NCBI GenBank assembly: GCA_917880885.1
Contig: OU862913.1
Location: forward strand, 4,836,001 to 4,900,000
Source of the DNA: Limnephilus marmoratus
Taxonomy: Eukaryota; Arthropoda; Insecta; Trichoptera; Limnephilidae
Direction: 5' to 3'
DNA: 64,000 nt
This document shows positions 44,618 to 55,280 of this stretch, piece by piece. Each line of letters opens with the position of its first letter. Position 1 is the stretch's first letter. Position numbers and translations under genes: made by a program. Below the pieces are notes generated by a model. That model worked only from the letters and a program-made list of their open reading frames with translations, was not told where the DNA came from and ran no database searches.

Positions 44618-45409
44618 TTATAAGATTTTGTTTAAGTCTTCAGCCTTGAGGATCGATCTAATGTGAGAACCCTCTGATTTTCTGACAAGGATTCTGCAAT
44701 TGCGGACCCATACGAAGCGAAAGTTATTTTGCTTGGCTGCTTCCTTCGTCAGGTGCAGCAGCCGTTTTGATGCGCTCGTCAGGTGGTCGTTGGCGTAAAC
44801 GCGGGAGTCGCCGCCACATCCGATGTCGCTGCCGGTTAAATTTTGCATCTTTCGGATTGAGCACAAGAAATCATCCTTTCTATATCTCGCTTGCATTTTG
44901 ATAATTATGGGCTTATGTTGACCTTTCTTCGATTCCTTCGGTGCCACTCGTATAACGAAATCTATATCAATTTTGGGATCAAGGTCGAACCCTGTTTTTC
45001 GAGCAAGGCTGGAAACAATACCTATTAGGTTTTCTCCATTCCTTTCAGGAATGCCGACTAATTCTATATTGGAGCGGCGCGCCCACTGGTCACGCTGCTC
45101 CGTGTCATCTTGAATGTTGGCTAAGCGGACCTTCAGGGAATCGACTTCATTTTTTAATGAGTCGACCAGCTTCAGCTTATTCTCCATTGCCGTGATTTTT
45201 TTGCTCATATCCTCTACTATTTTTCCGCTGAAGTCGATGGAGTGTTTGACATCACTGACCTCATCCCGTAATTCCTTGATGGCGGCCGGCAAGTAGGACA
45301 GCGCGGCTAGCTGGTCGCTGATCCTAGCAAGTTGCTCCATAACGGAGCTGGATGAATCTCCCGAGGAAGAGTTGGATCTAGTTTTATGATGATGATTTGA
45401 TGTTGCCAT
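44618..45409 (-). CDS. LINE-C ORF1, coiled-coil protein with FP-type C-terminus
   Basis: Complete 263-codon frame from ATG to stop. The serine/histidine-rich head (1-25) is followed by a long coiled coil (about 28-100), then an R-S-N-I-E-L-V-G-I-P-E block (about 110-120) and a C-terminal domain with Y-A-N-D-H-L-T and V-W-V-R-N-C-R-I-L-V-R (about 205-250), like the C-terminal domain of baculovirus FP protein found in many insect LINE ORF1s. Expected role is RNA binding and trimer formation in the LINE particle. It looks undamaged. Confidence 0.9.
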   Translation of the reverse strand: MATSNHHHKTRSNSSSGDSSSSVMEQLARISDQLAALSYLPAAIKELRDEVSDVKHSIDFSGKIVEDMSKKITAMENKLKLVDSLKNEVDSLKVRLANIQDDTEQRDQWARRSNIELVGIPERNGENLIGIVSSLARKTGFDLDPKIDIDFVIRVAPKESKKGQHKPIIIKMQARYRKDDFLCSIRKMQNLTGSDIGCGGDSRVYANDHLTSASKRLLHLTKEAAKQNNFRFVWVRNCRILVRKSEGSHIRSILKAEDLNKIL

Positions 45410-45590
45410 TTTTTCAGTTTTTGTTTGTTGTTTTTTTTCAAGAGCAGTTTAAGGTATATCGAGTGTATAAAAACTGTTAATAATGTAAGATGCACTTGTT
45501 TATCACCATGGGATTTTCCTTACTACAGTTTTCTGTTAACAAATCACTTTAAATTCATAGAATTTCTTAAATATAATGGGAGATATGTTG

Positions 45591-46215
45591 GTTTAGTTTC
45601 AAAAATTGTTTATAGAAATAAATCTTATGATTTTCCTTACAAACAATGCATTTCAACCTTTGCGACAATAATGAAACTGAAGATTCCTTTTTGTAACTTG
45701 ACGGTTTATGATGCGCAAATACAGGTTTGGCTGTGGAACATGTTGCTTCCGATGCTTCCAATACTATCGCCCGATCTGTCAAACATTTTAAAAATTCCTG
45801 CAATGTCGGTATTTTTTCTTTAGTTGGATATTGTTCCCAATAGATCCGGGTATTGGAATCTAATTTGTTGGTCAAAATATAAATTATTATTACATCCCAA
45901 TACTCGTAGTACGTGGGTAGACCTATGTTTTTCAATGAATTCAAATGTAATTGTGTTTGATCTAATAAATTTCTCAAGGCGACGTGACTTTCCTGTTTTA
46001 ATTCCTTGAGCTTATACAATGAATATAAATGTTGATTAGCTATTACACGCTTATTTTCAAATCTGCCAAGCTATTTCGAAATTGTCTTGAGTAATTTCAA
46101 GTGCGTTTAATATTTCTGAGTCCTTTCCCTTTAAACAGTCACGCAAATAGTAATTTTTCTGAAAATTATCCAAATATTTGTTATTACTGTAATGTCCAAT
46201 GTTTGCAGGCAATGC
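45591..46215 (-). pseudogene. BEL-1 gag, N-terminal piece
   Basis: The minus strand gives Y-Y-L-R-D-C-L-K-G near 46140, a break near 46020-46060, then L-T-N-K-L-D-S-N-T-R and W-E-Q-Y-P-T (about 45830-45880) and C-I-V-C-K-E-N-H-K (about 45640). It matches BEL-2 gag and stops just before the knuckle that is found at 31114. The N-terminus is replaced by LINE-F. Confidence 0.85.
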
Positions 46216-46219
46216 TGGG

Positions 46220-47240
46220 CCCTTTATCTCCAGTATTCCTCTAGGATGTTTTCAAGCTTATTATTTAAACACGTAGTACTTTGATACACCCGCAATAAAA
46301 AGCCAATTACTTTCAATTATTCACTTAACGGTACAGTACTAACAAAAATGACGGAAGTTAAGGACTTGGGAATAGTGTTAGACCCGAAACTACTATTTGA
46401 CCGCCACATTGAATCCATGGTATCAAAGGCTTCCAAGATACTAGGCTTTGTACTTAGAACCTGCAAAGACTTGTAAAAACTGTAAAAACAATAAGAAAAA
46501 ACAAAAAACAAAAAAAAATGTAAAAACCATGAAAATGCTTTATTTTGCATACGTACGCAGTTCTCTGGAGTACGCCTCTCAAATCTGGAACCCCAAGTAT
46601 ATATGTCACATAGATAGGATTGAAAAAGTGCAAAACCGATTTTTACGATACCTTGACTTTCGGAGCTATCGTCCTCATCTGAGCCACGAAGAGTCAGCCG
46701 CGTTCTTCAGGATATCGTCCTTGGAAAGTCGAAGAAATTTGGCAGACGTACTATTCTTACAAAAAATAGCTACCTCTATGATAGATTGCCCGGAATTACT
46801 AGAAAGAATTCAACTTAGAGTGCCCATCAGACAAACCAGACAAAACCACGCATTAAACATTCCTCACTGCAACACTAACTCTAAACAAAATACATTCATT
46901 CATCGTGATACACACACCTTTAACATTTCATACAAAGAATTCGACTTATTTAACACAGTACCTAACGTTTTCAAAACTAAAATGAATAAATAACATTTAC
47001 CCATACAAACCATTACTTACACAGAAAAGATCCATCCCTTTCCACTCCCTTCCACCATCCCATCCACATAACATAATGTAACTTTTTTTTCTCGATTTCT
47101 CTTTATACCTACTCACTAAATAATTAAGATACTTCAGCGAAAACCTATTATTGGTTAAATTTCTGTACATATTTCATCAAACATTATTAATAATTGTAAC
47201 TGTTGGTTTTCCTAATAAAATAAAATAAAAAAATAAAAAT
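46220..47240 (+). mobile_element. LINE-F, 5'-truncated LINE related to LINE-E
   Basis: Begins in the thumb region after the RT core (D-L-G-I-V-L-D-P-K-L near 46355), continues through Y-V-R-S-S-L-E-Y-A-S (about 46550) and stops at about 46993, then a 3' UTR and an AATAAAATAAAATAAAAAAAT tail at 47213-47238. An A-rich insertion at about 46472-46528 splits the frame where related copies read straight through. Confidence 0.8.
46532..46993 (+). pseudogene. LINE-F ORF2 C-terminus
   Basis: Open from an in-frame ATG after the A-rich insertion and aligning with the last 150 residues of LINE-E (F-L-R-Y-L-x-F-R-S-x-R-P-H, then N-S-K-Q-N-x-F-I). It lacks the polymerase core. Confidence 0.85.
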
Positions 47241-48542
47241 ACACGGAAACTGTTTAATAGAATATATTAGTACAATGTTGGCTGTAAGCCGTCTGACGAG
47301 AAAGAGGGCGCGCGAAATCTCCGCTCGCTATTATATCGTACCGATGTTAGGTCGCTTCGGCTAGGTTCGGTATTTCCGAACCTACCCGACAGATTAACAT
47401 ATTACCAACACTACATCTCTCCCTCCTTCAACTCTGAAGCTACTTATTTCAATATTTCACACTTAAATAACAATTAACATAAATTATAATACTTCATAAA
47501 TATAATTTTAAGATACACATAATTCAACCGCGGTGACTGGGTCAAGTTGTCCCGTCTCCCCTGGAAGTTGTGGGTGCCTTGCGACTTGAACGCAGTCTTC
47601 CCGACCATGGTCTCTGTTGCCGTGCCTGCTCCGACACCACTTCCTCCCCCATCAACCTGGAATCAGGAGAAAACCCAGTCAATCCACGCAACAAGGTCAA
47701 AGTCTCTAACTCATGAGGCTCGTTCCTCAAAATTTCAGACGCGGGATGCTGCGCAATATTGCCATCTTCCTTCCAGCTCACTGACATTTCCCTCATTTGG
47801 TCCACATGTCTCTTCCATGTCACATCAGTGTTTCCTATTTTAATAATATAAACTTTTTTACCTAGCTTTCTAGAGACTGCACCCTTAGCCCAAACGACTT
47901 TATTATCATGACGATAATCTTTTGTTAAACATTTTTGTCCAACTTTAAAAACCCTGGTTTTTACCCCTCTGTAAAACCTAATTTGATCCGATTGAGCTTT
48001 AGAAATGTTAACGTTAGCTTCCTTGACTTTTTCCGAAAAGTCTTCTCCATTTTTAACTGGCAATAAACTGTCGAACGTAGAACGCAGCCTTCTTCCTAAT
48101 AACAGAACCGCTGGTTCAATACCTGTCGAACAATGGAAAGAATTTCTATAGTCCATTAAAAAATTCAACAGCTTGACATTAAAATCTAGTGGCAATTTAC
48201 TGTTTATTAACAGTTTCTTGAGGAACATTTTCGAAATTTTTACTGCATTTTCTGCCAATCCGTTTGACTGGGGGTGTTTCACCGGAGAAGTCATAAGTTT
48301 AATATTGTTCTCCTTTAAGAAAACTCTAAATTCCTCACTTGTTAAAACTGAGCTATTGTCAGATACAATTAACTCAGGGTTGCCAAAATTAGAAAAAACT
48401 TTCCTCAATTCCATAATCGTATTAGTTGAATCTGCCTTCTGCACCTCGATACAGTCTAACCACTTCGAAAATGAGTCACAAACCACGAGGAACATCTTCC
48501 CCGCTAGGGGCCCACAATAATCTAGATGTACCCTACTCCAAG
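47241..48542 (-). mobile_element. Gypsy-2 fragment (integrase end and partial 3' LTR)
   Basis: Minus-strand integrase (47542-48540) is followed by a G/A-rich tract and a partial LTR from TGTAGTGTTGG (47415) down to about 47245, where the LINE-F tail begins. The integrase side is cut exactly at the BEL-2 LTR (48543), so BEL-2 appears to have inserted into it; the rest would then lie beyond the window. It shares gene order and the W-K-R-H C-terminus with Gypsy-1 but has a different LTR. Confidence 0.8.
47542..48540 (-). pseudogene. Gypsy-2 integrase core and C-terminus
   Basis: From the junction: H-L-D-Y-C-G-P-L (first Asp), V-S-D-N-S-S (second Asp, about 48360), N-G-L-A-E-N-A (Glu, about 48260), G-I-E-P-A-V-L-L-L-G-R, then V-T-W-K-R-H-V-D-Q-M (about 47805) and a proline-rich tail. 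All three acids remain. The upstream pol is missing. Open throughout. Confidence 0.85.
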
Positions 48543-48923
48543 TGTAAAGTTGTAAGGTAAGGAACTGGTAATGAAAGACTCATCTTCAGGACAATTTTTA
48601 AGGGACTCTTGAGTTTATTGATTCTATCGCCAATTACATTTTAATAACCGGAAGATATAAAACTACCCGAGACAGACCAAGGAGTTACTAGTTAATTAAG
48701 TGTGTCTTTAACGAAGCGTTGAGAAGAAAGGAGAAATATTACCTTAAAAAACAACTATTTATAGAATAACCCCCCTCATCTGGCTCGAGCCTTGTATCTT
48801 CCGGTGACATCTAGTGATTATTTGTCTAACTAGCTATGAGACTTCTCACCTAATGGTTTTATGTAGAATCTAGAGGGGTGTGAGTCCTGGCTAAATTATA
48901 TTTATAGTCCTGAAATTTAAACA
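48543..48923 (-). repeat. BEL-2 3' LTR
   Basis: About 381 bp, TGTTTAAATTTC to CTTTACA on the minus strand. It contains AATAAA-type signals (near 48635) and is preceded by a G-rich tract (TTTTGGGTGGG, near 48935). The upper border is approximate because the 5' LTR lies outside the window. Confidence 0.65.
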
Positions 48924-49526
48924 TATATTCCCACCCAAAAAACGGTGAGGATCAGAGTTTTTTATTACACAAAAATGAACAAAAATATCCCACTTATAAT
49001 ACTAAAAATAACTCACAATATTTTTAATTTTAACTACTTCACCCCAGATTAAATTATGCAACTAACAAATTCATATTTACATGATCTAGCTAAAAATGCA
49101 AAGTTAAAAATTAAGTCAATGAGTTATAACAATTACACATTCAATTTTAGGACAAACACAATATACAATGAGGACTGGACCAGGTCTTCCTTCCAGGACA
49201 GCCAATTTTATTGCAAATATTATTAAATGTTTAAGATTAAATATATTTGGGCACTTGAAGTGTTTTTTTTTATTATTTTTATTTTGGTTGGTTTAAAACC
49301 TTTAATTTACACCCAATCTGGTTTTTCTTTTTACACTAGTTTAACAAGAGGTCACGACCTCCACTACCTTTATTCATTTTGCCTTTATTATACCCTTTTA
49401 TTGTTTTTCACTTTTATTTGCATTTTTTCATTAATTTAAAGTCTGGTTTTAGAACTTCAGCTTCATCAATATATTATGCCTTGCTTGGAGGCGCCACACT
49501 GTGCGTTGGTACTACTGGGTCGCTTC
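48924..49526 (-). other. BEL-2 3' untranslated region
   Basis: AT-rich sequence between the pol stop and the LTR. A plus-strand open frame at 49227-49439 is hydrophobic and AT-driven; I do not treat it as a gene. Confidence 0.6.
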
Positions 49527-52102
49527 TTATTCTCCCTGGTCCATCTCGGGTAGATGATCTTCGCATTTGTTGTCCTCAATTGGAAGCAGGCATAGTTTTG
49601 ATATTGCCCTCTGGACCGTTCCCTGTGCTGTGATGATGGTAGCCACTCGTACTCTTCCATCAGGCCCGGGATGTACAGCGTGCACTCGTCCTAGCCTCCA
49701 AAAACAAGGAGGTTCGTTGTCTTCCTTCAGAATGACCATCTGGCCTGGTTGCAGCTGCCTTTGGTTGTTGCCAGTCCATTTCGTCCGGGTCTGCAGCTCA
49801 GCCAAGTATTCCTTGCGCCACCTCGACCAAAACGACTGTATTAGTTGGTTTAATTTTTGGAAATGATTTAATCTATTGACTGCTACATTCTGCAAATTCT
49901 GCTCCGGGATCGCTGCTAAACTCGTTCCAATGAGAAAGTGACCAGGACTGAGAGGGTTTAGGTCTTTGGGGTCATTGGACAGCGGACAGAGAGGACGGGA
50001 ATTTAAGCATGATTCAATTTGACATAATACAGTACTGAATTCCTCATATGTTAATAGTGAAGCGTTTGCTACCCTTTTCAAATGATATTTTACTGATTTG
50101 ACCCCTGCCTCCCAAAGTCCTCCAAAGTGCGGGGCCCTTACTGGTATGAATTTCCAGCGAATAGATAAATTGGCTAAGTATTTATCAATTTTTTCATTTG
50201 AATTTTCCAAAAATTCATATATTTCCCTTAATTCATTATTCGCGCCCCTAAAATTAGTGGCGTTATCTGAAAACATTTTACTGGGTTTCCCTCTTCGCGA
50301 GATGAAACGTTTAAACGCATTTAGGAAGCTATCAGTGCTTATAGACATTACTAGTTCCAAATGTATTGCTTTGGTTACCATACATATAAATAGACATATA
50401 TAAGATTTTACGCTGTGAGTCTTACGGCTAACACCTGATTTGATCAAAATGGGCCCGCAGAAATCGACTCCGGATGATTGAAATGCGCGACCTTCCGTTA
50501 TTCGTTCGGCCGGTAAGTCCGCCATCAGTTGTTGCTCTGTTTTCGGGTTACATCTAAAACATATAATACAGTATCTCAGAACCTTTTTAATTAAATTTTT
50601 ACCCATAATTGGCCAGTATTTCATTCTTAATAACGCTAACAATGCCTGCGTTCCTGCATGCAAATATAAATAATGGTAGTGCCTGACAATAAGTTCACTT
50701 AGTTTATGATGTGAAGGTAATACTATGGGGTGTTGTTGACTTTCCGATATCATTTTTCCGTTGGACAACCTACCCCCCACCCGGATTAAATCCTTAAACA
50801 AATAAGGATTTAATGACTTTAACCTACTACTATTCTTTACATTTACCCCGGCTTGTAAGGCTCTCGTCTCTTCCGGGAATGCAAAACATTGTGCCCGAGA
50901 TATTAATAAGTGAAGTGAATTCTCCAATTCGTAAACAGTTAGTGCTCCGCTACGCCTGGACAAAGAATTTCTGCAATTAAATACAAATCTTAAAATATAA
51001 CCTGTCACCCTTTGCAATTTGGTTAAGCAAGAGTATCTGGAAAATATTTCCCAATCCTGTTTTACGGCTGAAATTAAAGTTAGTTTTAATCTTTCTTCTG
51101 GTAGATCCAACGGCGTAACTTCACTGCTGGTAATCGGGTAATCGCCTGAAATCAACCAGGTGGGTCCATGCCACCAAATGTCAGACTTTAGTAGCTGTGA
51201 CACCGTCGCGCCTCTGGATAAAACGTCCGCCGCATTATCCTCCGATCTTACGTGTTTCCATTGTGCGGGTTGACTGGACTCTTGGATTTCAGCTACCCTA
51301 TTGGCCACAAATGTGTTCCACCTTGCTGGCTGTCCACGAATCCAGAATAACGTTATCATGGAATCGCATCAGTAGGTTGTATCTATTTCATTTAAGTTCA
51401 TAGCTATTTTAACGTAGTTCACTAATTTTAAGAGTAAAACAGCACCACAAAGCTCCAGCTTTGGTAGCGATATGCTTTTCAACGGTGCCACCCTTGATTT
51501 TGATGTGACCAAATAAGAAGTTGTGTTTCCCGATTCATCAGTAGACACTATATATATACGTGCTGCATAGGCTCTCTCCGAGGCGTCACAGAATCCATGC
51601 AGATGCATTTTAACTTGATGTTTGCAAATTACCTTTCTCGGTATTTTTAAATTATTCAAAAGAGGTAATTCATTTATGTACGAATTCCACGCATTCATCT
51701 GTTCAGATGGAACATCTTCGTCCCACTGAATCTTAGTTTGCCACAAACCTTGCATTATCAGTTTTGCGACTAAAGTTATTGGGCCTATCAGCCCCAATGG
51801 GTCAAAGGTAGAGGCGATACATGATAACATTTGGCGTTTGCTTTTAACGCAGGCTTCTAAAGGCTCTACAATGTACTGAAAATAGTCCTGCTGGTTATTC
51901 AATGACAACCCTAGGATTTTCTTTTCCTTGGGGTTATCAGTAATAATCATATCTGTATCACTCTCTGGTTTCGAACTTATAGAGGGTAAATTTGATCGCC
52001 ATTTTCGTAAATTCATGCCAGCGATGCCAAAATGTTGCTTAACTGTTGCTTAGTAGTGAGACAATCTGCCTCATTTTCGTCGCCAGTTATCAAATCATCT
52101 AT
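49527..52102 (-). pseudogene. BEL-2 RT end, RNase H and integrase
   Basis: Starts with I-D-D-L-I-T-G at the insertion border (second half of the RT active site), has a frameshift near 52020, then G-M-N-L-R-K-W, F-D-P-L-G-L-I-G-P, RNase H H-G-F-C-D-A-S (about 51590) and L-P-K-L-E-L. A TGA at 51369-51371 replaces the Trp of the Y-W-C-D-S motif; the same frame then continues for 610 codons with the integrase H2C2 finger, core D-N-A-T-N (second Asp) and G-G-L-W-E-A (Glu), and a DUF5641 tail. Almost intact, so this BEL copy is much younger than BEL-1. Confidence 0.9.
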
Positions 52103-53103
52103 ATAACCACTCGAACGATCGCGCGTCAAAAAACTTTTTTCTCCGATTGCTCGCGGTTTTTTGGCGACGATTTTGAATATTTTCCGCCAACATTAAAAAA
52201 ATCATACCTCCGAATTTTAATATGGGGACAAAAAAACTGATTGTAGTGCTATACAGCCAATGAATTCACCTATATTTTTCTAATTATCCTATATTTTTAG
52301 AATTGATAGGTAAATTGTTAAAAAATCTTAAACTTTATAAATGCGCGAAATCTGTGTTTTTGTGATTTGAAATTGCCGCCAGTCGCAGTTTTAAATATCT
52401 TTATTGAATATTTTCTACGTTTTTGTGTTCTCTATGGCCTGTTTGATAACCACAGATGCAAGAATATAATAGAAAAATATTTTTTTGTATGTTATGATCT
52501 CTTCAAAAGTTTTGTCAGAAAATGATTTTGTAAAATTTGAGTGCGTGACGTGCAAAATTGAAATCACTGTATTATACTATTTAACACTAGAAAGACCGGA
52601 GCCTTCATTTTGACAGCAACCCGAAGAAAAGTGACGATATAATGCTTAATAATTATTGTATTGGTGTGATTTTTTTTCACATTTCATGATTTATGGTTTA
52701 ACAACTCTGGTGTAAAAAACAGGTACGTGGCTTTATTACATTTTGAGATATATTGACTTATACCTACAAATACCGCCGCCGTCAATGTGACGGTTTGGGC
52801 CATAATGCTGAGTTTGTTTACAACCTTCTTTACCCAAGTTAACAACGTACCCATTCTTCCTCGTTTATGATAGTAATAGTATGTCTGTCTCTTTCTGTCA
52901 GTATCGCTTATCATTCAAACTCGATCTGTACGTTTATTGGTCACTGTCACATAATTTATGAAAGTACCAAAAAATATATCTCTCGCCCAAATTAATTTTA
53001 TGGGTTGTTGGAGAAGGACAAAGTATACAAATACCAGCGTTGATCCAGCTGCGTAAGCTTCTGAAGAACTGAAAGAATCATTTATTGAAGAACCAACACG
53101 TCT

Positions 53104-54118
53104 CCACAAGTCACCCCAAGAGGTTTGCTATATTTTTTGACTTAGCAGGGGTGCCCGGGTTCATGGAGTTAGGTTTGTACGGATCTTGGTGGCGGATGCA
53201 TCTGCCAAACAACTGCGTGGCAGGCCAGATCGGCAGAGAACGCTTTAGGGTGATCTTTTCACCTCGCCAGCAGGATTCTCAAAACATTACCGTGCACCGC
53301 AGTGGTGGAGACAGATTCATCCGCCACTCTTGAACACACTGAACCCCAGTTTCCTACCCACCCCTCATACCTCATTTCCTTCCCAGAACCTATTGTTCTT
53401 CCTTTCCCTATAGGTACCCTCCACCCAGCATCCCAAAAGACGACAAGTGCCCTGAGGGGAATTATTTTTCTTTGGGCTTTTTTGTGGAGCTAGTGTAAAC
53501 GAAAAAGGAAAGAAACCGGAAAATAAAACTTCTGAAAGACGACAGTGCCAAATTAATAAAAAATATAATAAAAATCAAATAAATGACACGTGTGATAATT
53601 GTAAGAAACCCGTTTGTGGAGAGTGCATTCGATTTTATGAAAAACGTAACAATTCGATATTGTACAAACATTACACATGCTTGCACTAAAATTGTAAAAT
53701 TACAGCATTTTGCACTCACATATTTTTTTACAGGAAGCCCCGAGGAAAAAAACCCTCAGGGTCTTTGTCATCTTTGGGGATGCTGTGTGCATATTTATGT
53801 GTGTATTGGTGTTTTTTGGGAGAGGAACTTATGGAAAGGAAAAAAGTGTGAGAGATGAATAGGAAAATATCGTAAATGTATCCAGGAGTGACGGACGAAT
53901 GAATCCATCCCTCCCACTGCAGTGCAAGGAGACGGGACGAGAAAGGTCATACTGGAAAGGACAAGATAAGTTATCCCTCAATAAGTGTCTACCGACCAGG
54001 TCCGCTACGCAGTAGGTGGGCAAACATATTCGCCACCTAGACCCAGACAAACCTCACCCAATGAGCCGGACTCCCCTGCTAAGCCACTAAACATTGCGAA
54101 CCACTTGGAGTGTCCTAT
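53104..54118. repeat. Inverted arms around the transposase remnant
   Basis: 53104-53487 and the reverse complement of 53740-54118 align with many differences, e.g. ACTTAGCAGGGG / GGCTTAGCAGGGG, AAAGACGACAAGTGCCCTGAGG-type blocks, and similar translated strings (R-W-R-I-C-L-P against W-R-M-H-L-P). The unpaired centre is the 250-bp cysteine-domain segment. This suggests an internal fold-back element or an ancient inverted duplication. Confidence 0.65.
53491..53689 (+). pseudogene. piggyBac transposase C-terminal cysteine-rich domain
   Basis: The plus strand reads a lysine-rich stretch, R-R-Q-C, then C-D-N-C-K-K-P-V-C-G-E-C-I and a final Y-T-C-L-H before a stop. This spacing of Cys pairs is the zinc-binding domain by which piggyBac transposases recognise their ends. 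Nothing of the catalytic core remains. It differs from the cysteine domain of the host element at 55600-55720, so it came from another piggyBac family. Confidence 0.75.
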
Positions 54119-54950
54119 GGCAGAGGTGTTGGTTATCCAATAAATGGTTCCCGGGGAAGCGGTACCCATATCCGCCTCCCAATTTGAAATAAATGATCAG
54201 CCGTCAAAATGACGGTTGTGGTCTTTATAGGTATGGAGCAGTGCCCGGTCTTTCTAGTGTTAATAAATTTACCGCAAAAAGTAGTATTACATTAGGAAGA
54301 TACATTAACTGCCTACAATTATTAATAAGAATAGTCGCGATGTTGGCTTTATTTTATTCATTTGATGAATTATACAGAGAGCCTTTTTCACAATGTCAAA
54401 ATCATGGTATTACTTTTTAAATAATTGTAAATTATAACTGGAGATTTGTAACCATGTTTTTATATAACGTGCAAAACAAGGAAATAAGGCTTAAAATGAA
54501 ATATATATCATAGATATACACATTGCCAATATTTCAGGGGGATATTTTGCAAGTTGATAAAATCCACCAATATTTGACGAAAAATCAATTCTGACAGCTA
54601 CCTTAAGGTCAAGCTACATAGGGTAAATCAGAATATGTAAAATGATGATGCTGATAAAATTGTATATATATATCAAACCTGTTGTATCAGCGTCGATCGG
54701 CAAATAAAATCTTAGTGATATTTTTTTATCTAAAGGTTGGAATGAAAAATAGTGGAGAGGAAAATAATTGAGGAAACAAATAATAGATTTATAAATTTAT
54801 TTCCGCCCTAATGGGCTTTTACATTCTTTCAATTAAAATTACACTTATTAATTACATTACAATGGTAGAGCAGCATATTTATTTAAACATTGTTTACACA
54901 CTTCGTCATAATAAAAATTTATTCAATTGGTTTTTCTAAGTAAATCAATA

Positions 54951-55049
54951 CATAGTTTCATTTTGCCTCGCTCTAGAGTGATACTCTCAGTATCGCTCTG
55001 GTGAGAGACTACCATTCAGATTTAAACATTGCTTGAAATGGCTTAGTTT
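54951..55049 (+). repeat. ~100-bp inverted-repeat copy with inner palindrome, left
   Basis: Starts near aatcaatacatag and includes GATACTCTCAGTATCGCTCT and ATTGCTTGAAA. About 88% like the reverse complement of 57745-57852. The pair encloses the last two transposase exons. It could be subterminal repeats of an inner element or two copies of a small MITE. Confidence 0.65.
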
Positions 55050-55159
55050 TGTTAAGTGACTAGATCTAAAAAAGCCTCTACAGAAAAAATAACAAAATAT
55101 ATAACTAAGACATAAAAATAAAACAAGTTTGATTTGATATTTTCTTGGCCAAAAGTATT

Positions 55160-55280
55160 AACATGATTTGTTTTTGGGGTGTTATGCCGTGTCGCGCTAC
55201 CTCATTCTATAACTACGTCCAAAACGTAGGCTAAAGGAGGTACAGCGAGACGGCATAACACCTCAAAAACAAATCATGTT
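55160..55280. repeat. 121-bp hairpin (fold-back) sequence
   Basis: Arms of about 43 bp, AACATGATTTGTTTTTGGGG and its near-perfect reverse complement (few mismatches), and an inner stem CTACGT/ACGTAG around ccaaa. It may be a tiny MITE or a transcript-end structure. Confidence 0.8.

Larger units (their letters stand above)
41821..45590 (-). mobile_element. LINE-C, same family as LINE-A, with an internal endonuclease deletion
   Basis: ORF1 at 44618-45409, ORF2 from about 44400 to 42035, and a 3' UTR with the CTCAACACAGG block ending in an AATAAAAAAAATAAAAAA tail at 41821. Only about 200 bp separate ORF1 from the end of the endonuclease, so most of that domain (about 600 bp compared with LINE-A) is deleted. 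The exact 5' limit within 45410-45590 is uncertain because BEL-1 gag starts at 45591 and some of this may belong to LINE-D. Confidence 0.8.
22960..46215 (-). mobile_element. BEL-1, an old BEL/Pao LTR retrotransposon in four pieces
   Basis: Collinear minus-strand BEL/Pao pieces lie at 45591-46215 (gag), 28746-31114 (gag end, protease, RT, RNase H), 28262-28734 (integrase start) and 23340-24475 (integrase). LINE-B separates the last two. The 31115-45590 block separates the first two, with gttta at both borders (31110-31114 and 45591-45595). Order and overlap with BEL-2 show one element. Frameshifts and an RT deletion show age. No 5' LTR is seen, and the gag start is cut by LINE-F. Confidence 0.75.
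52581..54263. mobile_element. Non-autonomous piggyBac element, 1.7 kb
   Basis: TTAA at both borders (52581-52584 and 54260-54263) with 15-bp inverted ends CACTAGAAAGACCGG (52585-52599 and 54245-54259). Subterminal palindromes CCGTCAATGTGACGG (52778-52792) and GCCGTCAAAATGACGG (about 54200) are the second inverted pair usual in this superfamily. It keeps only the C-terminal cysteine domain of a transposase (53491-53689), between ~380-bp fold-back arms (53104-53487 and 53740-54118). Confidence 0.9.

Noticed and set aside
49227..49439. Hydrophobic 70-codon open frame that looks membrane-spanning
   Set aside because: It lies in the AT-rich BEL-2 3' UTR; runs of T give Phe/Leu/Ile by composition alone.
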